54,248 nucleotides of DNA from a virus: the IMG/VR virus record IMGVR_UViG_3300042695_000876, positions 1 to 54,248 of that record; one strand, given 5' to 3'. The position numbers and the translations under genes were made by a program. Below, piece by piece: positions 30,476-37,564 of this stretch (its first letter is position 1; each line of letters starts with the position of its first letter). A model generated the notes under the pieces. The model did not search any database and was not told where the DNA came from. It worked only from the letters and a program-made list of their open reading frames with translations.

Positions 30476-31418
30476 ACGCTACGACTTTAATAAACCCGAA
30501 GAATATCGGGATGCTTTGGTAAAATATGATAATTACATGAGGAAATTTAAAATGAATGCTATCGTTGGTGGTACTTTTGCTACTCTTATCGGTCTTACGG
30601 CTCTCACTGTTATCGGTGGATCGTGGTACACTGTTGGTGAAGGTTACCGTGGTGTAGCTCTGCGAAACGGTGCTGTGATTGGAACTGCTGAACCCGGACT
30701 TGGTTTCAAGATGCCGATTATCGACTCTGTGGTCGATATTAGCGTTCAATCGCAAGCTCAGTTGTATGAGAACATCCTTGCTTATTCGCGAGATCAACAA
30801 ACTGCAGGTTTGAACCTGTCTGTTAACTATCGCTTCCCTGCAGATCAAGTCGAGACGATCTATCGTGAATACGGTGGCGAAGCCGGTGTTATCTCGCGTC
30901 TGCTTGATCGTCAGGTGCTCGAAGAAGTGAAGAACATCTTTGGTAAGTTTAACGCATCGACTGCTATCCAGGAACGTGAACGTCTCGCTGCAGAAGTGCA
31001 GATGGCTATTCAGAAAGCTGTGATTGGTCCGATCATTGTTGAGTCTGTTCAGATTGAAAACATTGACTTCTCTGACGCGTATGAAAACTCGATTGAAGCT
31101 CGTATGCTCGCCGAAGTCGAAGTTCAGAAGGTTCGTCAGAACGCAGAACGTGAAAAGGTTACCGCTGAGATTACTGTGATCCAGGCACAAGCAGAAGCTG
31201 ATGCTCAACTTGCTCGAGCAACGGCAGAAGCAGAAGCTACTCGTATCCGCGGGGAAGCAGAAGCATCGGCCATTAAGGCAAAGGCAGAAGCTTTGAAAGA
31301 CAATGCTGGTCTGATTGCGCTGACACAAGCTGAAAAGTGGAATGGCCAACTACCCACCACTATGATCCCTGGATCGACTGTTCCTTTCATGGATGTAGCA
31401 ACTAAGCCTGCTCAGTAA
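30462..31418 (+). CDS. SPFH/prohibitin-family membrane protein
   Basis: 318 residues from ATG 30462 (AAGGA 8 nt upstream; ATG 30453 possible). TM near 25-45 (NAIVGGTFATLIGLTALTVI), then the SPFH/Band-7 domain: VGEGYRGVALRNGAVIGTAE, PGLGFKMPIIDSVVDISVQS, LSVNYRFPADQVETIYREYG and FGKFNASTAIQERERLAAEV. A long Ala/Glu coiled coil (about 215-290) is typical of prohibitin/HflC. Such proteins form large membrane rings and modulate FtsH proteolysis. In a phage it may shield phage proteins or alter the membrane. End of the envelope operon; a terminator follows. Confidence 0.88.
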   Translation: MRKPERYDFNKPEEYRDALVKYDNYMRKFKMNAIVGGTFATLIGLTALTVIGGSWYTVGEGYRGVALRNGAVIGTAEPGLGFKMPIIDSVVDISVQSQAQLYENILAYSRDQQTAGLNLSVNYRFPADQVETIYREYGGEAGVISRLLDRQVLEEVKNIFGKFNASTAIQERERLAAEVQMAIQKAVIGPIIVESVQIENIDFSDAYENSIEARMLAEVEVQKVRQNAEREKVTAEITVIQAQAEADAQLARATAEAEATRIRGEAEASAIKAKAEALKDNAGLIALTQAEKWNGQLPTTMIPGSTVPFMDVATKPAQ

Positions 31419-31437
31419 TCGAGAAAAAAAGTGAAAG

Positions 31438-31463
31438 AAAAGAGCGCTTCGGCGCTCTTTTTT
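31438..31463 (+). terminator. Intrinsic terminator after the SPFH operon
   Basis: AGAGCGC (31441-31447), TTCG tetraloop, GCGCTCT (31452-31458), flanked by paired A/T runs and followed by six T. A very stable hairpin. The T-run touches the -35 of the next promoter. Confidence 0.9.
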
Positions 31464-31464
31464 G

Positions 31465-31493
31465 TTGACATTCGTTTTGAAATAGTTTATGCT
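31465..31493 (+). promoter_or_regulatory. Early promoter directly behind a terminator
   Basis: TTGACA (31465-31470), spacer TTCGTTTTGAAATAGTT (17 bp), TATGCT (31488-31493). The spacer follows the family pattern; no strong dyad. Confidence 0.7.
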
Positions 31494-31513
31494 GATTCTA
31501 TAAGGAGAATCTT

Positions 31514-31690
31514 ATGTATAAAGTTCATCACGTGTTTCCAACAACCGGCGAATGGGGTTGCACACAAGTTGATACACTGTGCGAGGCTCATGCTTGGTAT
31601 CAGTGCAAACTTGCTGGAAAGACAGTCCTGAATCGTGTAGTGACTCTCTTTGGTCCAAACGACGAAGTGATCATGAAAGTAGAAAAATGA
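31514..31690 (+). CDS. Small conserved-looking early protein
   Basis: 58 residues from ATG 31514 (RBS AAGGAGA 5 nt upstream). VHHVFPTTGEWGCTQVDTLC, AHAWYQCKLAGKTVLN and RVVTLFGPNDEVI suggest a beta-hairpin, helix, strand fold. Three Cys. Ends ATGA with the Toprim gene. Function unknown. Confidence 0.6.
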   Translation: MYKVHHVFPTTGEWGCTQVDTLCEAHAWYQCKLAGKTVLNRVVTLFGPNDEVIMKVEK

Positions 31691-32208
31691 CTGTCTTGCA
31701 ACACCTTCACTCTCGCTACTTTGATACGAAACTTCATACTCATTGGGTAGATGAAGAAGAAGGTGTTGCAACTTTTCCTCTGTGGAATTTAACTGGCCAG
31801 ATGGTTGGCTATCAACAATATCGTCCTTCTGCAACTAAAAAGAAGGACAATCATCCTCGCGAGTCTCGTTACTTTACTTGGAGAAAAGATAAAGTAGTTG
31901 GCATCTGGGGGCTTGAGTCGTGGAAACTATCTAACACACTCTTTATAACTGAAGGAACATTCGATGCATGCAGACTTACTTCTCGCGGCTTTAGTGCTGT
32001 CGCTCTTCTTTCTAACGATATCGATGCTTCTACAAGAAAGTGGATATTCATTGTTAAAAAGCATAGGCCTGTCGTTTCTGTATGTGACAACGATGCTGCT
32101 GGCCTCAGGCTTGCTAAGCATGGTCATACTTCCCATGTAGTGGAAAGTGGAGATCTTGGAGACGCATCTGATGAATATATTTCAAATTTTTTGAAAAAAT
32201 ACAGTTGA
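31687..32208 (+). CDS. Stand-alone Toprim-domain protein (primase-like)
   Basis: 173 residues from ATG 31687. N-terminal FPLWNLTGQMVGYQQYRPSA resembles the RNA-polymerase-like entry region of DnaG-type primases. The Toprim fold has TLFITEGTFDACRLTSRGF (catalytic Glu) and VVSVCDNDAAGLRLAKHG (D-x-D), then DLGDASDEY. There is no zinc finger and no helicase domain. It is distinct from the gp61-like primase at 12509 and is expressed early. It could process or nick nucleic acid, or be a remnant of a primase-helicase. Confidence 0.75.
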   Translation: MTVLQHLHSRYFDTKLHTHWVDEEEGVATFPLWNLTGQMVGYQQYRPSATKKKDNHPRESRYFTWRKDKVVGIWGLESWKLSNTLFITEGTFDACRLTSRGFSAVALLSNDIDASTRKWIFIVKKHRPVVSVCDNDAAGLRLAKHGHTSHVVESGDLGDASDEYISNFLKKYS

Positions 32209-32242
32209 CATTTCTTCCAGAATGATTATATTAATAATATAA
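32205..32242 (+). promoter_or_regulatory. Early promoter with dyad over the -10
   Basis: TTGACA (32205-32210), TTTCTTCCAG-type 16-bp spacer, TATATT (32227-32232); TTATATT, AAT, AATATAA dyad (32226-32242). The stop of the Toprim gene is inside TTGACA. Confidence 0.8.
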
Positions 32243-32257
32243 GCAACGGAGAATAAC

Positions 32258-32527
32258 ATGTCTATCGCGATCATCACACCTGAAGAAGTTGACGTTGACG
32301 TTTGCTACGGTGACTTCGACGGTTCGTATACGAAAACGATTTATGTAGTTGACTTCTTTAAAGGCCATGTAGGTATGCCTAACGGTGAATACGACACTAC
32401 CATGTATATCAAGACCGAACACGATGCTAAGATGATGGCTCGTCTGTGGGAACTCGGTATGACTGGTCGTGGCGAGTACAACGAGATCACCTTCAACGAA
32501 ATCTTCGAAGATGTAGAGTTTGAATAA
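32258..32527 (+). CDS. Hypothetical early protein
   Basis: 89 residues, acidic, beta-rich start (IAIITPEEVDVDVCYGDFDG) and a helix (EHDAKMMARLWELGMTGRGE). RBS CGGAG. Codon use is GC-richer than earlier genes, as in the following ligase gene. No family recognised. Confidence 0.6.
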   Translation: MSIAIITPEEVDVDVCYGDFDGSYTKTIYVVDFFKGHVGMPNGEYDTTMYIKTEHDAKMMARLWELGMTGRGEYNEITFNEIFEDVEFE

Positions 32528-32528
32528 G

Positions 32529-33659
32529 ATGCGCTATCAGTTTCCTGAAATCCGCCACATATCTGACGTCCTTCCTCACATCGAAGGTCGTGCCGAGTTT
32601 GTTGTAGCAGAGCGCGAAGGCTATACTGTTATCAACTACGTCGTTGCGATGGCGGATACCTTCAACATGACTGGCCCGGACGACATCGCCGGTGCAATCC
32701 GTCGCGAATGCCGTGGTCTTATCTTTGACCGTGATGGCAACCTCATGAGCCGCCCGTTCCACAAGTTCTTCAACGTGAACGAGCGTGAAGAGACTCAGAC
32801 TCATGTAGTCGACATGTCTCAGCACCACGTAATCATGGAAAAGATGGATGGTTCTATGATCCGTCCGATCCTGGTTGATGGATATCTGCGTCTCGCTACC
32901 AAGATGGGCGTGACTGACGTTGCTATGCAGGCTGAAACTTGGCTTGCTTCTCGTGACCCTTCTATGAAGGAGTGGCTACGCCAGTGTGTTGAGACCAGCG
33001 TTACTCCTATCTTTGAGTGGGTAAGCCCTTTCAACCAGATCGTTCTTGCTTACGACGAAGCAGACCTCGTGTATCTTGGTACTCGTTGTAACACGTCAGG
33101 TTGGTATATGATGGACTCTTCTTGTCCGTTTAATCGCGTTCGTACCTATGGTTCTGTCGAAGGTACCATGGGAGACTACGTTGCTCGCCAGCGTGAGTCT
33201 GAAGGGCGTGAGGGTGACATCATCCGCTTTGCCGATGGTCATATGCTGAAGGTGAAGAACGACTGGTATGTGCGTATCCACAAGACTATGGAACGTATCA
33301 CGTTTGATCGTAACATTGTGGATCTGATCGTTAACGAAGAAGTTGACGACGTGATGCCGATGTTACCTGTTATTCAAGCTAACCGTGTTCGTAACTTTGA
33401 AATTCGTTTCTGGAATGCGTTCAAAGTAAAAGAAGACCAACTTCTTGCGGATCGTGATATTGTAAACCAATTATATGATAACGACCGTAAGCGTGTTGCC
33501 CTTGAGTACATTCCGAAGCTGGAAGACAAAGCAGACGCTCCTTTCATCTTCCGTATGGTTGGCGGTAGTGATATTCGTGAGCTGATGTTGGATCATGTTC
33601 GTAAGAGCATCAACACCAACGTCAAGTGGGATGAATGTGCAAAGTGGATGGGTATGTAA
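32529..33659 (+). CDS. rnlA: RNA ligase, T4 Rnl1-like
   Basis: 376 residues from ATG 32529. ECRGLIFDRDGNLMSRPFHK, FFNVNERE, then the nucleotidyl-lysine motif EKMDGS with Lys105 (K-x-D-G), FEWVSPFNQIVLAYDEADLV (motif IIIa/IV) and GHMLKVKNDWYV (motif V, two Lys). This is the Rnl1 order. T4 Rnl1 reseals tRNA cut by host anticodon nucleases, after end healing by polynucleotide kinase/phosphatase, both also present here. Length matches T4 Rnl1 (374). Confidence 0.92.
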   Translation: MRYQFPEIRHISDVLPHIEGRAEFVVAEREGYTVINYVVAMADTFNMTGPDDIAGAIRRECRGLIFDRDGNLMSRPFHKFFNVNEREETQTHVVDMSQHHVIMEKMDGSMIRPILVDGYLRLATKMGVTDVAMQAETWLASRDPSMKEWLRQCVETSVTPIFEWVSPFNQIVLAYDEADLVYLGTRCNTSGWYMMDSSCPFNRVRTYGSVEGTMGDYVARQRESEGREGDIIRFADGHMLKVKNDWYVRIHKTMERITFDRNIVDLIVNEEVDDVMPMLPVIQANRVRNFEIRFWNAFKVKEDQLLADRDIVNQLYDNDRKRVALEYIPKLEDKADAPFIFRMVGGSDIRELMLDHVRKSINTNVKWDECAKWMGM

Positions 33660-33662
33660 GCT

Positions 33663-33971
33663 ATGAACCTCGAAGCGTTCCTCGCTGACGATGATCCCGT
33701 TGTCTGGGGTTCAAACGTAGAAAAAGAAGTGCGGCGGCGGATTAAACTATCTATCGCCGCCTACGCGTATGAATTCCGAGATGAACAAATCATCTCAGAC
33801 GCAGAATTTGATAAAATGTGTTTAGAAGTTGATTTAAAGGTTGACACCGGCAACAAATTGATGGATAATTACTTTAAGACTAGTTTTGATCCATCAACTG
33901 GCCAGTGGATTCATCAACACCCTGAACTTCATAAGATTATCCAACTATATGAAAGGTTTTATAATAAATGA
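33663..33971 (+). CDS. Small protein resembling the Ia domain of NAD-dependent DNA ligase
   Basis: 102 residues. RRRIKLSIAAYAYEFRDEQIIS followed by DAEFDKMCLEVD has the Y-x-x-D-x-x-I-S-D-x-E-Y/F-D layout of the NMN-binding Ia domain of LigA. The rest (SFDPSTGQWIHQHPELHKII) is conserved in T4-like marine phages. No ligase core follows. Direct neighbour of the RNA ligase. Role unknown. Confidence 0.55.
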   Translation: MNLEAFLADDDPVVWGSNVEKEVRRRIKLSIAAYAYEFRDEQIISDAEFDKMCLEVDLKVDTGNKLMDNYFKTSFDPSTGQWIHQHPELHKIIQLYERFYNK

Positions 33972-34291
33972 CATACACTCCTGATAACTGGGTTGTCATT
34001 AAATTGAAAGGTGACGACCCTCACTATCGTGTTCTTGCAGGGTGGTCCGGTGGCTACACTACTGGCGACTCTTGGCGTATGAACTCTGGTATTACTCGAG
34101 TCGAAGAGACTGAGTTTTTGTATCGCTTCTACGGTTCAAGTGGGTCTTGCTATGAATGCAACAAGAAGTCATATTGTCTTCGTAAGAACAACGCCCATGT
34201 GTGGTCGGGTTTAAAAGCTCAGCACGGTGACGATGTGGAGATGATGCCAGAAGATACTGACTGGCTTAACATGGATTGGATCATAAAATGA
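33968..34291 (+). CDS. Conserved phage protein with CxxC, paralogue of 23806
   Basis: 107 residues, roughly two thirds identical to the 23806 protein over YTPDNWVVIKLKGDDPHYRV, WSGGYTTGDSWRMNSGI, SSGSCYECNKKSYCLR and the DWIIK end. An extra Cys gives C-x2-C-x4-C. Gene duplication within the early region. Function unknown. ATGA overlaps at both ends. Confidence 0.65.
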   Translation: MTYTPDNWVVIKLKGDDPHYRVLAGWSGGYTTGDSWRMNSGITRVEETEFLYRFYGSSGSCYECNKKSYCLRKNNAHVWSGLKAQHGDDVEMMPEDTDWLNMDWIIK

Positions 34292-34659
34292 GACTAATTG
34301 ACAACCTCAAGGCTGTAGAAACCCACAATCGTCGGTATATTGCAGAACCTCTGCATACAATCAAGTTAACTCTTGAACGAGAACCTGTCTCAAGTCCAAT
34401 TAGATTCGCAAAAGAATATGCAATCACTGTTACTATTGGTACTAATCAGTGGATCGCAGAAGATCTTGTTAGATCGTCTCAAGGTCAAGTAGTTGTAAAT
34501 GCAGTGCAACATATGAAGCATGCTATCGTTGAACACGTGTATGGCGAACTGCGTAGAGATCTATTTGATTTGCAGATGGAAATGCGTAACGAGATGAACT
34601 ACTATGTTAGTCCCTCACAGCAGAAACTTGTCAAAATTATAGAGAAGATTACACTTTAA
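34288..34659 (+). CDS. Hypothetical early protein
   Basis: 123 residues from ATG 34288 (overlap ATGA; a TTG 12 nt upstream is less likely). Beta segment IKLTLEREPVSSPIRFAKEY and a helical C-terminus (VYGELRRDLFDLQMEMRNEM). No recognised family. Last gene before a promoter. Confidence 0.6.
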   Translation: MRLIDNLKAVETHNRRYIAEPLHTIKLTLEREPVSSPIRFAKEYAITVTIGTNQWIAEDLVRSSQGQVVVNAVQHMKHAIVEHVYGELRRDLFDLQMEMRNEMNYYVSPSQQKLVKIIEKITL

Positions 34660-34662
34660 GGG

Positions 34663-34691
34663 TTTACATTTTAAACGATATAGTTTATATT
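34663..34691 (+). promoter_or_regulatory. Early promoter (TTTACA variant)
   Basis: TTTACA (34663-34668), 17-bp spacer, TATATT (34686-34691). Loose dyad GTTTA (34683-34687) and TAAAC (34699-34703). ATG 34716 follows with CGGAGA. Confidence 0.65.
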
Positions 34692-34715
34692 GTTATTGTA
34701 AACACGGAGACCGAC

Positions 34716-34988
34716 ATGACTAAGAATCGTTTGACTTATAAAAACAACTGGGAATCTGACGAATACTATGTTAATGGTGAACAAGTTTTTGACATTAAGT
34801 CTGTAGAGATTAATGGTAGGGTGCTTCCTGTTCGTAAGAGTAAAGTCTCAGTGACATATTCAGACCACGGCCATTTGTATGATGCGATTTCCGATCACTT
34901 CTTTATCTACACAGAAGCTGACGGTATTGAGTTCGAACGTGACTTGAACGAACTTTGTGATACGCACAAAGTATACTTTTTGGAGTGA
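34716..34988 (+). CDS. Hypothetical early protein
   Basis: 90 residues, beta-rich (YYVNGEQVFDIKSVEINGRV ... VSVTYSDHGHLYDAISDHFF), acidic end. No family recognised. The next ATG lies 2 nt after its stop. Confidence 0.55.
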   Translation: MTKNRLTYKNNWESDEYYVNGEQVFDIKSVEINGRVLPVRKSKVSVTYSDHGHLYDAISDHFFIYTEADGIEFERDLNELCDTHKVYFLE

Positions 34989-34990
34989 TT

Positions 34991-35335
34991 ATGGAAGATA
35001 CTGATTGGAGACCTAGCCCTTGTCCACTTTGTGGAGAAATGCGTGAAGCAGCACGAAATCCTGTGTGTCGCAATGTTGATTGCGTTAACGATGTAGCAAA
35101 GAGGCATTTGAGAACTATAAAAACTGAAAAACATTATATCTGGAGCAAACTAGGGCATGCTCTAGTTATGGTGGATGATCTAGAATGGCTTTACAGAAAT
35201 CCTGAATTTGATTCTAAGGCTGATAAAATCTACGAGTTGGGTCCAGAAATCAAAATTGAAATGGTTGTAAAAGTAATTCCTGCTAAACCGATTACTCGTG
35301 GGCATGAAGGGGCAAATAACTATGGGTCTTACTAA
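34991..35335 (+). CDS. Small zinc-ribbon-like protein
   Basis: 114 residues from ATG 34991 (GTG 34985 less likely). The N-terminus SPCPLCGEMREAARNPVCRN plus VDCVND gives C-x2-C ... C-x4-C, a plausible zinc knuckle. Then KHYIWSKLGHALVMVDDLEW and a tail RGHEGANNYGSY. Function unknown. The tail resembles the 16-codon frame that overlaps its end. Confidence 0.6.
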   Translation: MEDTDWRPSPCPLCGEMREAARNPVCRNVDCVNDVAKRHLRTIKTEKHYIWSKLGHALVMVDDLEWLYRNPEFDSKADKIYELGPEIKIEMVVKVIPAKPITRGHEGANNYGSY

Positions 35336-35372
35336 AGATGTGTATTGCGGACATGAAGGAGCGGATCACTAA
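35322..35372 (+). other. 16-codon open frame, probable recombination remnant
   Basis: ATG 35322 to TAA 35370-35372 encodes MGLTKDVYCGHEGADH and bridges two genes with overlaps at both ends. Its first half copies the DNA inside the 36030 gene (KMGLTKDVYGENQ) and its second half copies the end of the 34991 gene (RGHEGANN). It may be translated for coupling or be a leftover of recombination. Confidence 0.4.
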
Positions 35373-35749
35373 TGGGTATCAACATGCATGTCTACACCGT
35401 CTATGGTGTGAAACTTCCTTGGGATGATTCTTTCTACGAAGCATACGAAGAGATTGAAGAAGCACTCATGGACGAGTTTGGTTATGGTAAGCCGCAACCT
35501 GCTGACCGTCAAATTGATGCAATCATGGATGGTATGATGAGTGAGTATATGGTTTTCGGCACCAGGTTATACGACTCTGGTGACTTTCGTTATTGTGACC
35601 ATATGAATAACTTTCAAGAGATTAACATAGACGGTCTTTATATTAGTTGGCTCGACTACAAAGAGCAGTTTGCAAGACTGTATCCGGACCACGTTCACAT
35701 ACTTGAAGGTGTAGAGCCTAAACTGATAAATTTCATTCACTACAGCTAA
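35372..35749 (+). CDS. Hypothetical phage protein
   Basis: 125 residues; ATG 35372 overlaps the 16-codon frame, with GGAG 11 nt upstream; ATG 35384 is an alternative. MHVYTVYGVKLPWDDSFYEA, YEEIEEALMDEFGYG and FGTRLYDSGDFRYCDHMNNF. Mixed alpha/beta, acidic. Resembles small phage proteins of unknown function. A terminator follows. Confidence 0.6.
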   Translation: MGINMHVYTVYGVKLPWDDSFYEAYEEIEEALMDEFGYGKPQPADRQIDAIMDGMMSEYMVFGTRLYDSGDFRYCDHMNNFQEINIDGLYISWLDYKEQFARLYPDHVHILEGVEPKLINFIHYS

Positions 35750-35771
35750 GTGATTGATTTCTAACGAAAAG

Positions 35772-35797
35772 AAAAATGCGCTTAGGTGCATTTTTTT
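35772..35797 (+). terminator. Intrinsic terminator
   Basis: AAAAATGCGC (35772-35781), TTAG loop, GTGCAT and T7 (35786-35797), with one G-T pair. The T-run runs straight into the next promoter, as at 31438. Confidence 0.8.
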
Positions 35798-35798
35798 G

Positions 35799-35825
35799 TT
35801 TACATTCGTTCTGATATAGTATAGA
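35799..35825 (+). promoter_or_regulatory. Early promoter (TTTACA) directly behind a terminator
   Basis: TTTACA (35799-35804), spacer TTCGTTCTGATATAG (15 bp), TATAGA (35820-35825), followed by AATATAAGG. The spacer is nearly identical to the one at 31465. Confidence 0.65.
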
Positions 35826-35856
35826 TTGATAATATAAGGAACGAGAGGATACCGAG

Positions 35857-36033
35857 ATGAAAACGTATCGTGTTTGGGGAGAATATGGTCCTGTTGCATG
35901 TATGGCCATTGAATACTCCGTTCACTCAGAGTCACGTGAAGATGCTCGCAGACAGGCTGTGGAACTGTTGAAAGCAACAGACTATTGGGATCGCATTGGC
36001 GAACGCAACGTTTATGTGGAGGAAATGAAATGA
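35857..36033 (+). CDS. Small early protein
   Basis: 58 residues from ATG 35857. RVWGEYGPVACMAIEYSVHS, ESREDARRQAVELLKATDYW and IGERNVYVEEMK: strand pair, helix, strand. RBS GAGAGGA lies rather far. Ends with ATGA into the next gene. Resembles small phage helical-beta proteins in general form only. Confidence 0.55.
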   Translation: MKTYRVWGEYGPVACMAIEYSVHSESREDARRQAVELLKATDYWDRIGERNVYVEEMK

Positions 36034-36194
36034 CCTTCGATCGTAACTGGCTCGAAGATAAAGTAGAACCTCTGGCTCGTATGTTAGCAGCTGAAAAGAT
36101 GGGTCTTACCAAAGATGTTTATGGTGAGAATCAGAAGTATGAACTGTGGAGCCAGTGTATTCCAGAGGCTCGTAAACAATTGGGATTAGAATGA
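36030..36194 (+). CDS. Small early protein
   Basis: 54 residues from ATG 36030 (RBS GGAGGAAA). DRNWLEDKVEPLARMLAAEK, then MGLTKDVYGENQKYELWSQ and CIPEARKQLG; a single helical domain. Part of a chain of ATGA-coupled genes from 35857 to 38437. Function unknown. Confidence 0.55.
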   Translation: MTFDRNWLEDKVEPLARMLAAEKMGLTKDVYGENQKYELWSQCIPEARKQLGLE

Positions 36195-36472
36195 TGTTTG
36201 AAGATACGCTAACTGTTCGCTACTACGCTCGTCCAAAAGGTCATATGAGAGAACTTGATATTACTAATATCTATCCAGAAGATGTTCGATTCTTTGTTGA
36301 GATGGATATCCAAGTCTCTATGGAAGAGTTGTCAACTGGTCAGTTTGTAGTATATGCTTGTCCTCGTAATGATGAATCTGAGGAGAGTGAAGTGATGGTA
36401 TTTGATAATGGAAGGTCTTGTCAGGAAACTATGAAAGCCCTTCGCGAAGAATATGAGAAGGCTTTTCTATGA
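36191..36472 (+). CDS. Hypothetical early protein
   Basis: 93 residues. TVRYYARPKGHMRELDITNI, YPEDVRFFVEMDIQVSMEEL, FVVYACPRNDESEES. Alpha/beta, acidic; similar short proteins occur in T4-like phages. No function. ATGA overlaps at both ends. Confidence 0.55.
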   Translation: MMFEDTLTVRYYARPKGHMRELDITNIYPEDVRFFVEMDIQVSMEELSTGQFVVYACPRNDESEESEVMVFDNGRSCQETMKALREEYEKAFL

Positions 36473-36708
36473 TGAAAGACATCATTCAAAATACTCCTGG
36501 TACGATTGCAGAGACTAAGAAGTGGCGTGACAAGAATCCAGAAATGCTTCTGGCTAATGCTGCGTATAATGGAAAGGCATCTATTCTTATGGATGAACTA
36601 AATGATATTCGATACACTCGAGTAACTGACATTGATGATGTAAACCAAAAGATTGATAAGCTGATTGAAATTATGCTTCGTGGCATTGAATTTAAAGGAA
36701 CATACTAA
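36469..36708 (+). CDS. Hypothetical early protein
   Basis: 79 residues, helical (TIAETKKWRDKNPEMLLANA, NQKIDKLIEIMLRGIEFKG). No family recognised. Coupled to both neighbours by overlapping start and stop codons. Confidence 0.5.
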   Translation: MMKDIIQNTPGTIAETKKWRDKNPEMLLANAAYNGKASILMDELNDIRYTRVTDIDDVNQKIDKLIEIMLRGIEFKGTY

Positions 36709-37196
36709 TGGCTAGGATGGAATGGGCTGCGCAAGAGCTAAAACTTGCAGGATACGATATTAATGATCCAGAAGACGGGCCAAATCGCTGGCTTGCAGAA
36801 GGGACACTCGAACTACTGAAAGTGTTCTCGGAACAAGGACATAGTGGTATGTCTGCACCGTATGCAGTAGCTCTCTTTGAAAAACTTGCATTATGGAAAC
36901 CTATCGCACCGTTGACTGGTGAAGACGACGAGTGGAACGAAGTTGGACCTGACGTATGGCAGAACCGCCGCAACAGTGTGGTGTTTAAAGGAGAGGATGG
37001 TCAGGCATACTGGATCGAGGGCCGAGTGTTCTGGGAGTGGGCTACGCATCCTGAGATCGACGATGGTAAACCGTTCAAGAGTCACTATACAAGTCGTGAA
37101 AGCCGAGTAAACATTACATTTCCTTGGACGCAACCAGACCAGAGCGAGTATGTGTTTGTTCCTACAGAAGAGTTTCCAAATGAAGAATTAGAATGA
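36708..37196 (+). CDS. Widespread conserved phage protein
   Basis: 162 residues. MEWAAQELKLAGYDINDPED, LELLKVFSEQGHSGMSAPYA and PLTGEDDEWNEVGPDVWQNR match a hypothetical protein found in phages of many hosts: it keeps the E-Q-G-H-S-G-x-S-A and P-L-T-G-E-D-D-E-W motifs. The conserved His/Ser/Glu pattern suggests an enzyme or ligand-binding site, but the role is unknown. Confidence 0.7.
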   Translation: MARMEWAAQELKLAGYDINDPEDGPNRWLAEGTLELLKVFSEQGHSGMSAPYAVALFEKLALWKPIAPLTGEDDEWNEVGPDVWQNRRNSVVFKGEDGQAYWIEGRVFWEWATHPEIDDGKPFKSHYTSRESRVNITFPWTQPDQSEYVFVPTEEFPNEELE

Positions 37197-37564
37197 ATGA
37201 ATTCCGAGTACTCGTATGTGGAGGGAGAGACTATGACAACCGAGAACGACTCTTTAAAGTCCTCGACAAAGCACTGGAAGCTGCAACCTTGGCAGGAAAA
37301 TCTTTTGCTTTGGCACATGGAGGAGCAAGAGGGGCGGATAGTCATTCACATGAGTGGGCGAAGACAAGGCAAGTCAGCAATATTAGAGTGTATAAAGCGG
37401 ACTGGGAAACTCATGGAAGACGAGCAGGACCGATACGAAACATAAAGATGTTGACAGAATCACGACCACATGTTATTATAGCATTTAAGGGCGGTAAAGG
37501 TACTGCTCACATGGTCCGTATTGGAAAGGAAGCCGGTGTTCCGGTATACGAGGTGAAAGAATGA
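37193..37564 (+). CDS. SLOG-family protein (YspA/DUF2493-like)
   Basis: 123 residues. FRVLVCGGRDYDNRERLFKV (G-G-R-D-Y/F), ALAHGGARGADSHSHEWA (G-G-A-R-G-A-D) and HVIIAFKGGKGTAHMVR (F-x-G-G-x-G-T) are the nucleotide-binding loops of the SLOG/YspA family, related to DprA and LOG proteins. Members are predicted sensors or processors of nucleotide-derived ligands, often in phage or anti-phage settings. Single domain, no effector fusion. Confidence 0.85.
   Translation: MNEFRVLVCGGRDYDNRERLFKVLDKALEAATLAGKSFALAHGGARGADSHSHEWAKTRQVSNIRVYKADWETHGRRAGPIRNIKMLTESRPHVIIAFKGGKGTAHMVRIGKEAGVPVYEVKE

Noticed and set aside
30447-31349. 300-codon open frame on the minus strand opposite the SPFH gene
   Set aside because: Shadow of a GC-richer + strand gene with strong family match; low-complexity Ser/Phe/Cys translation, no RBS, no promoter. 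All other minus-strand frames were rejected for the same reasons.
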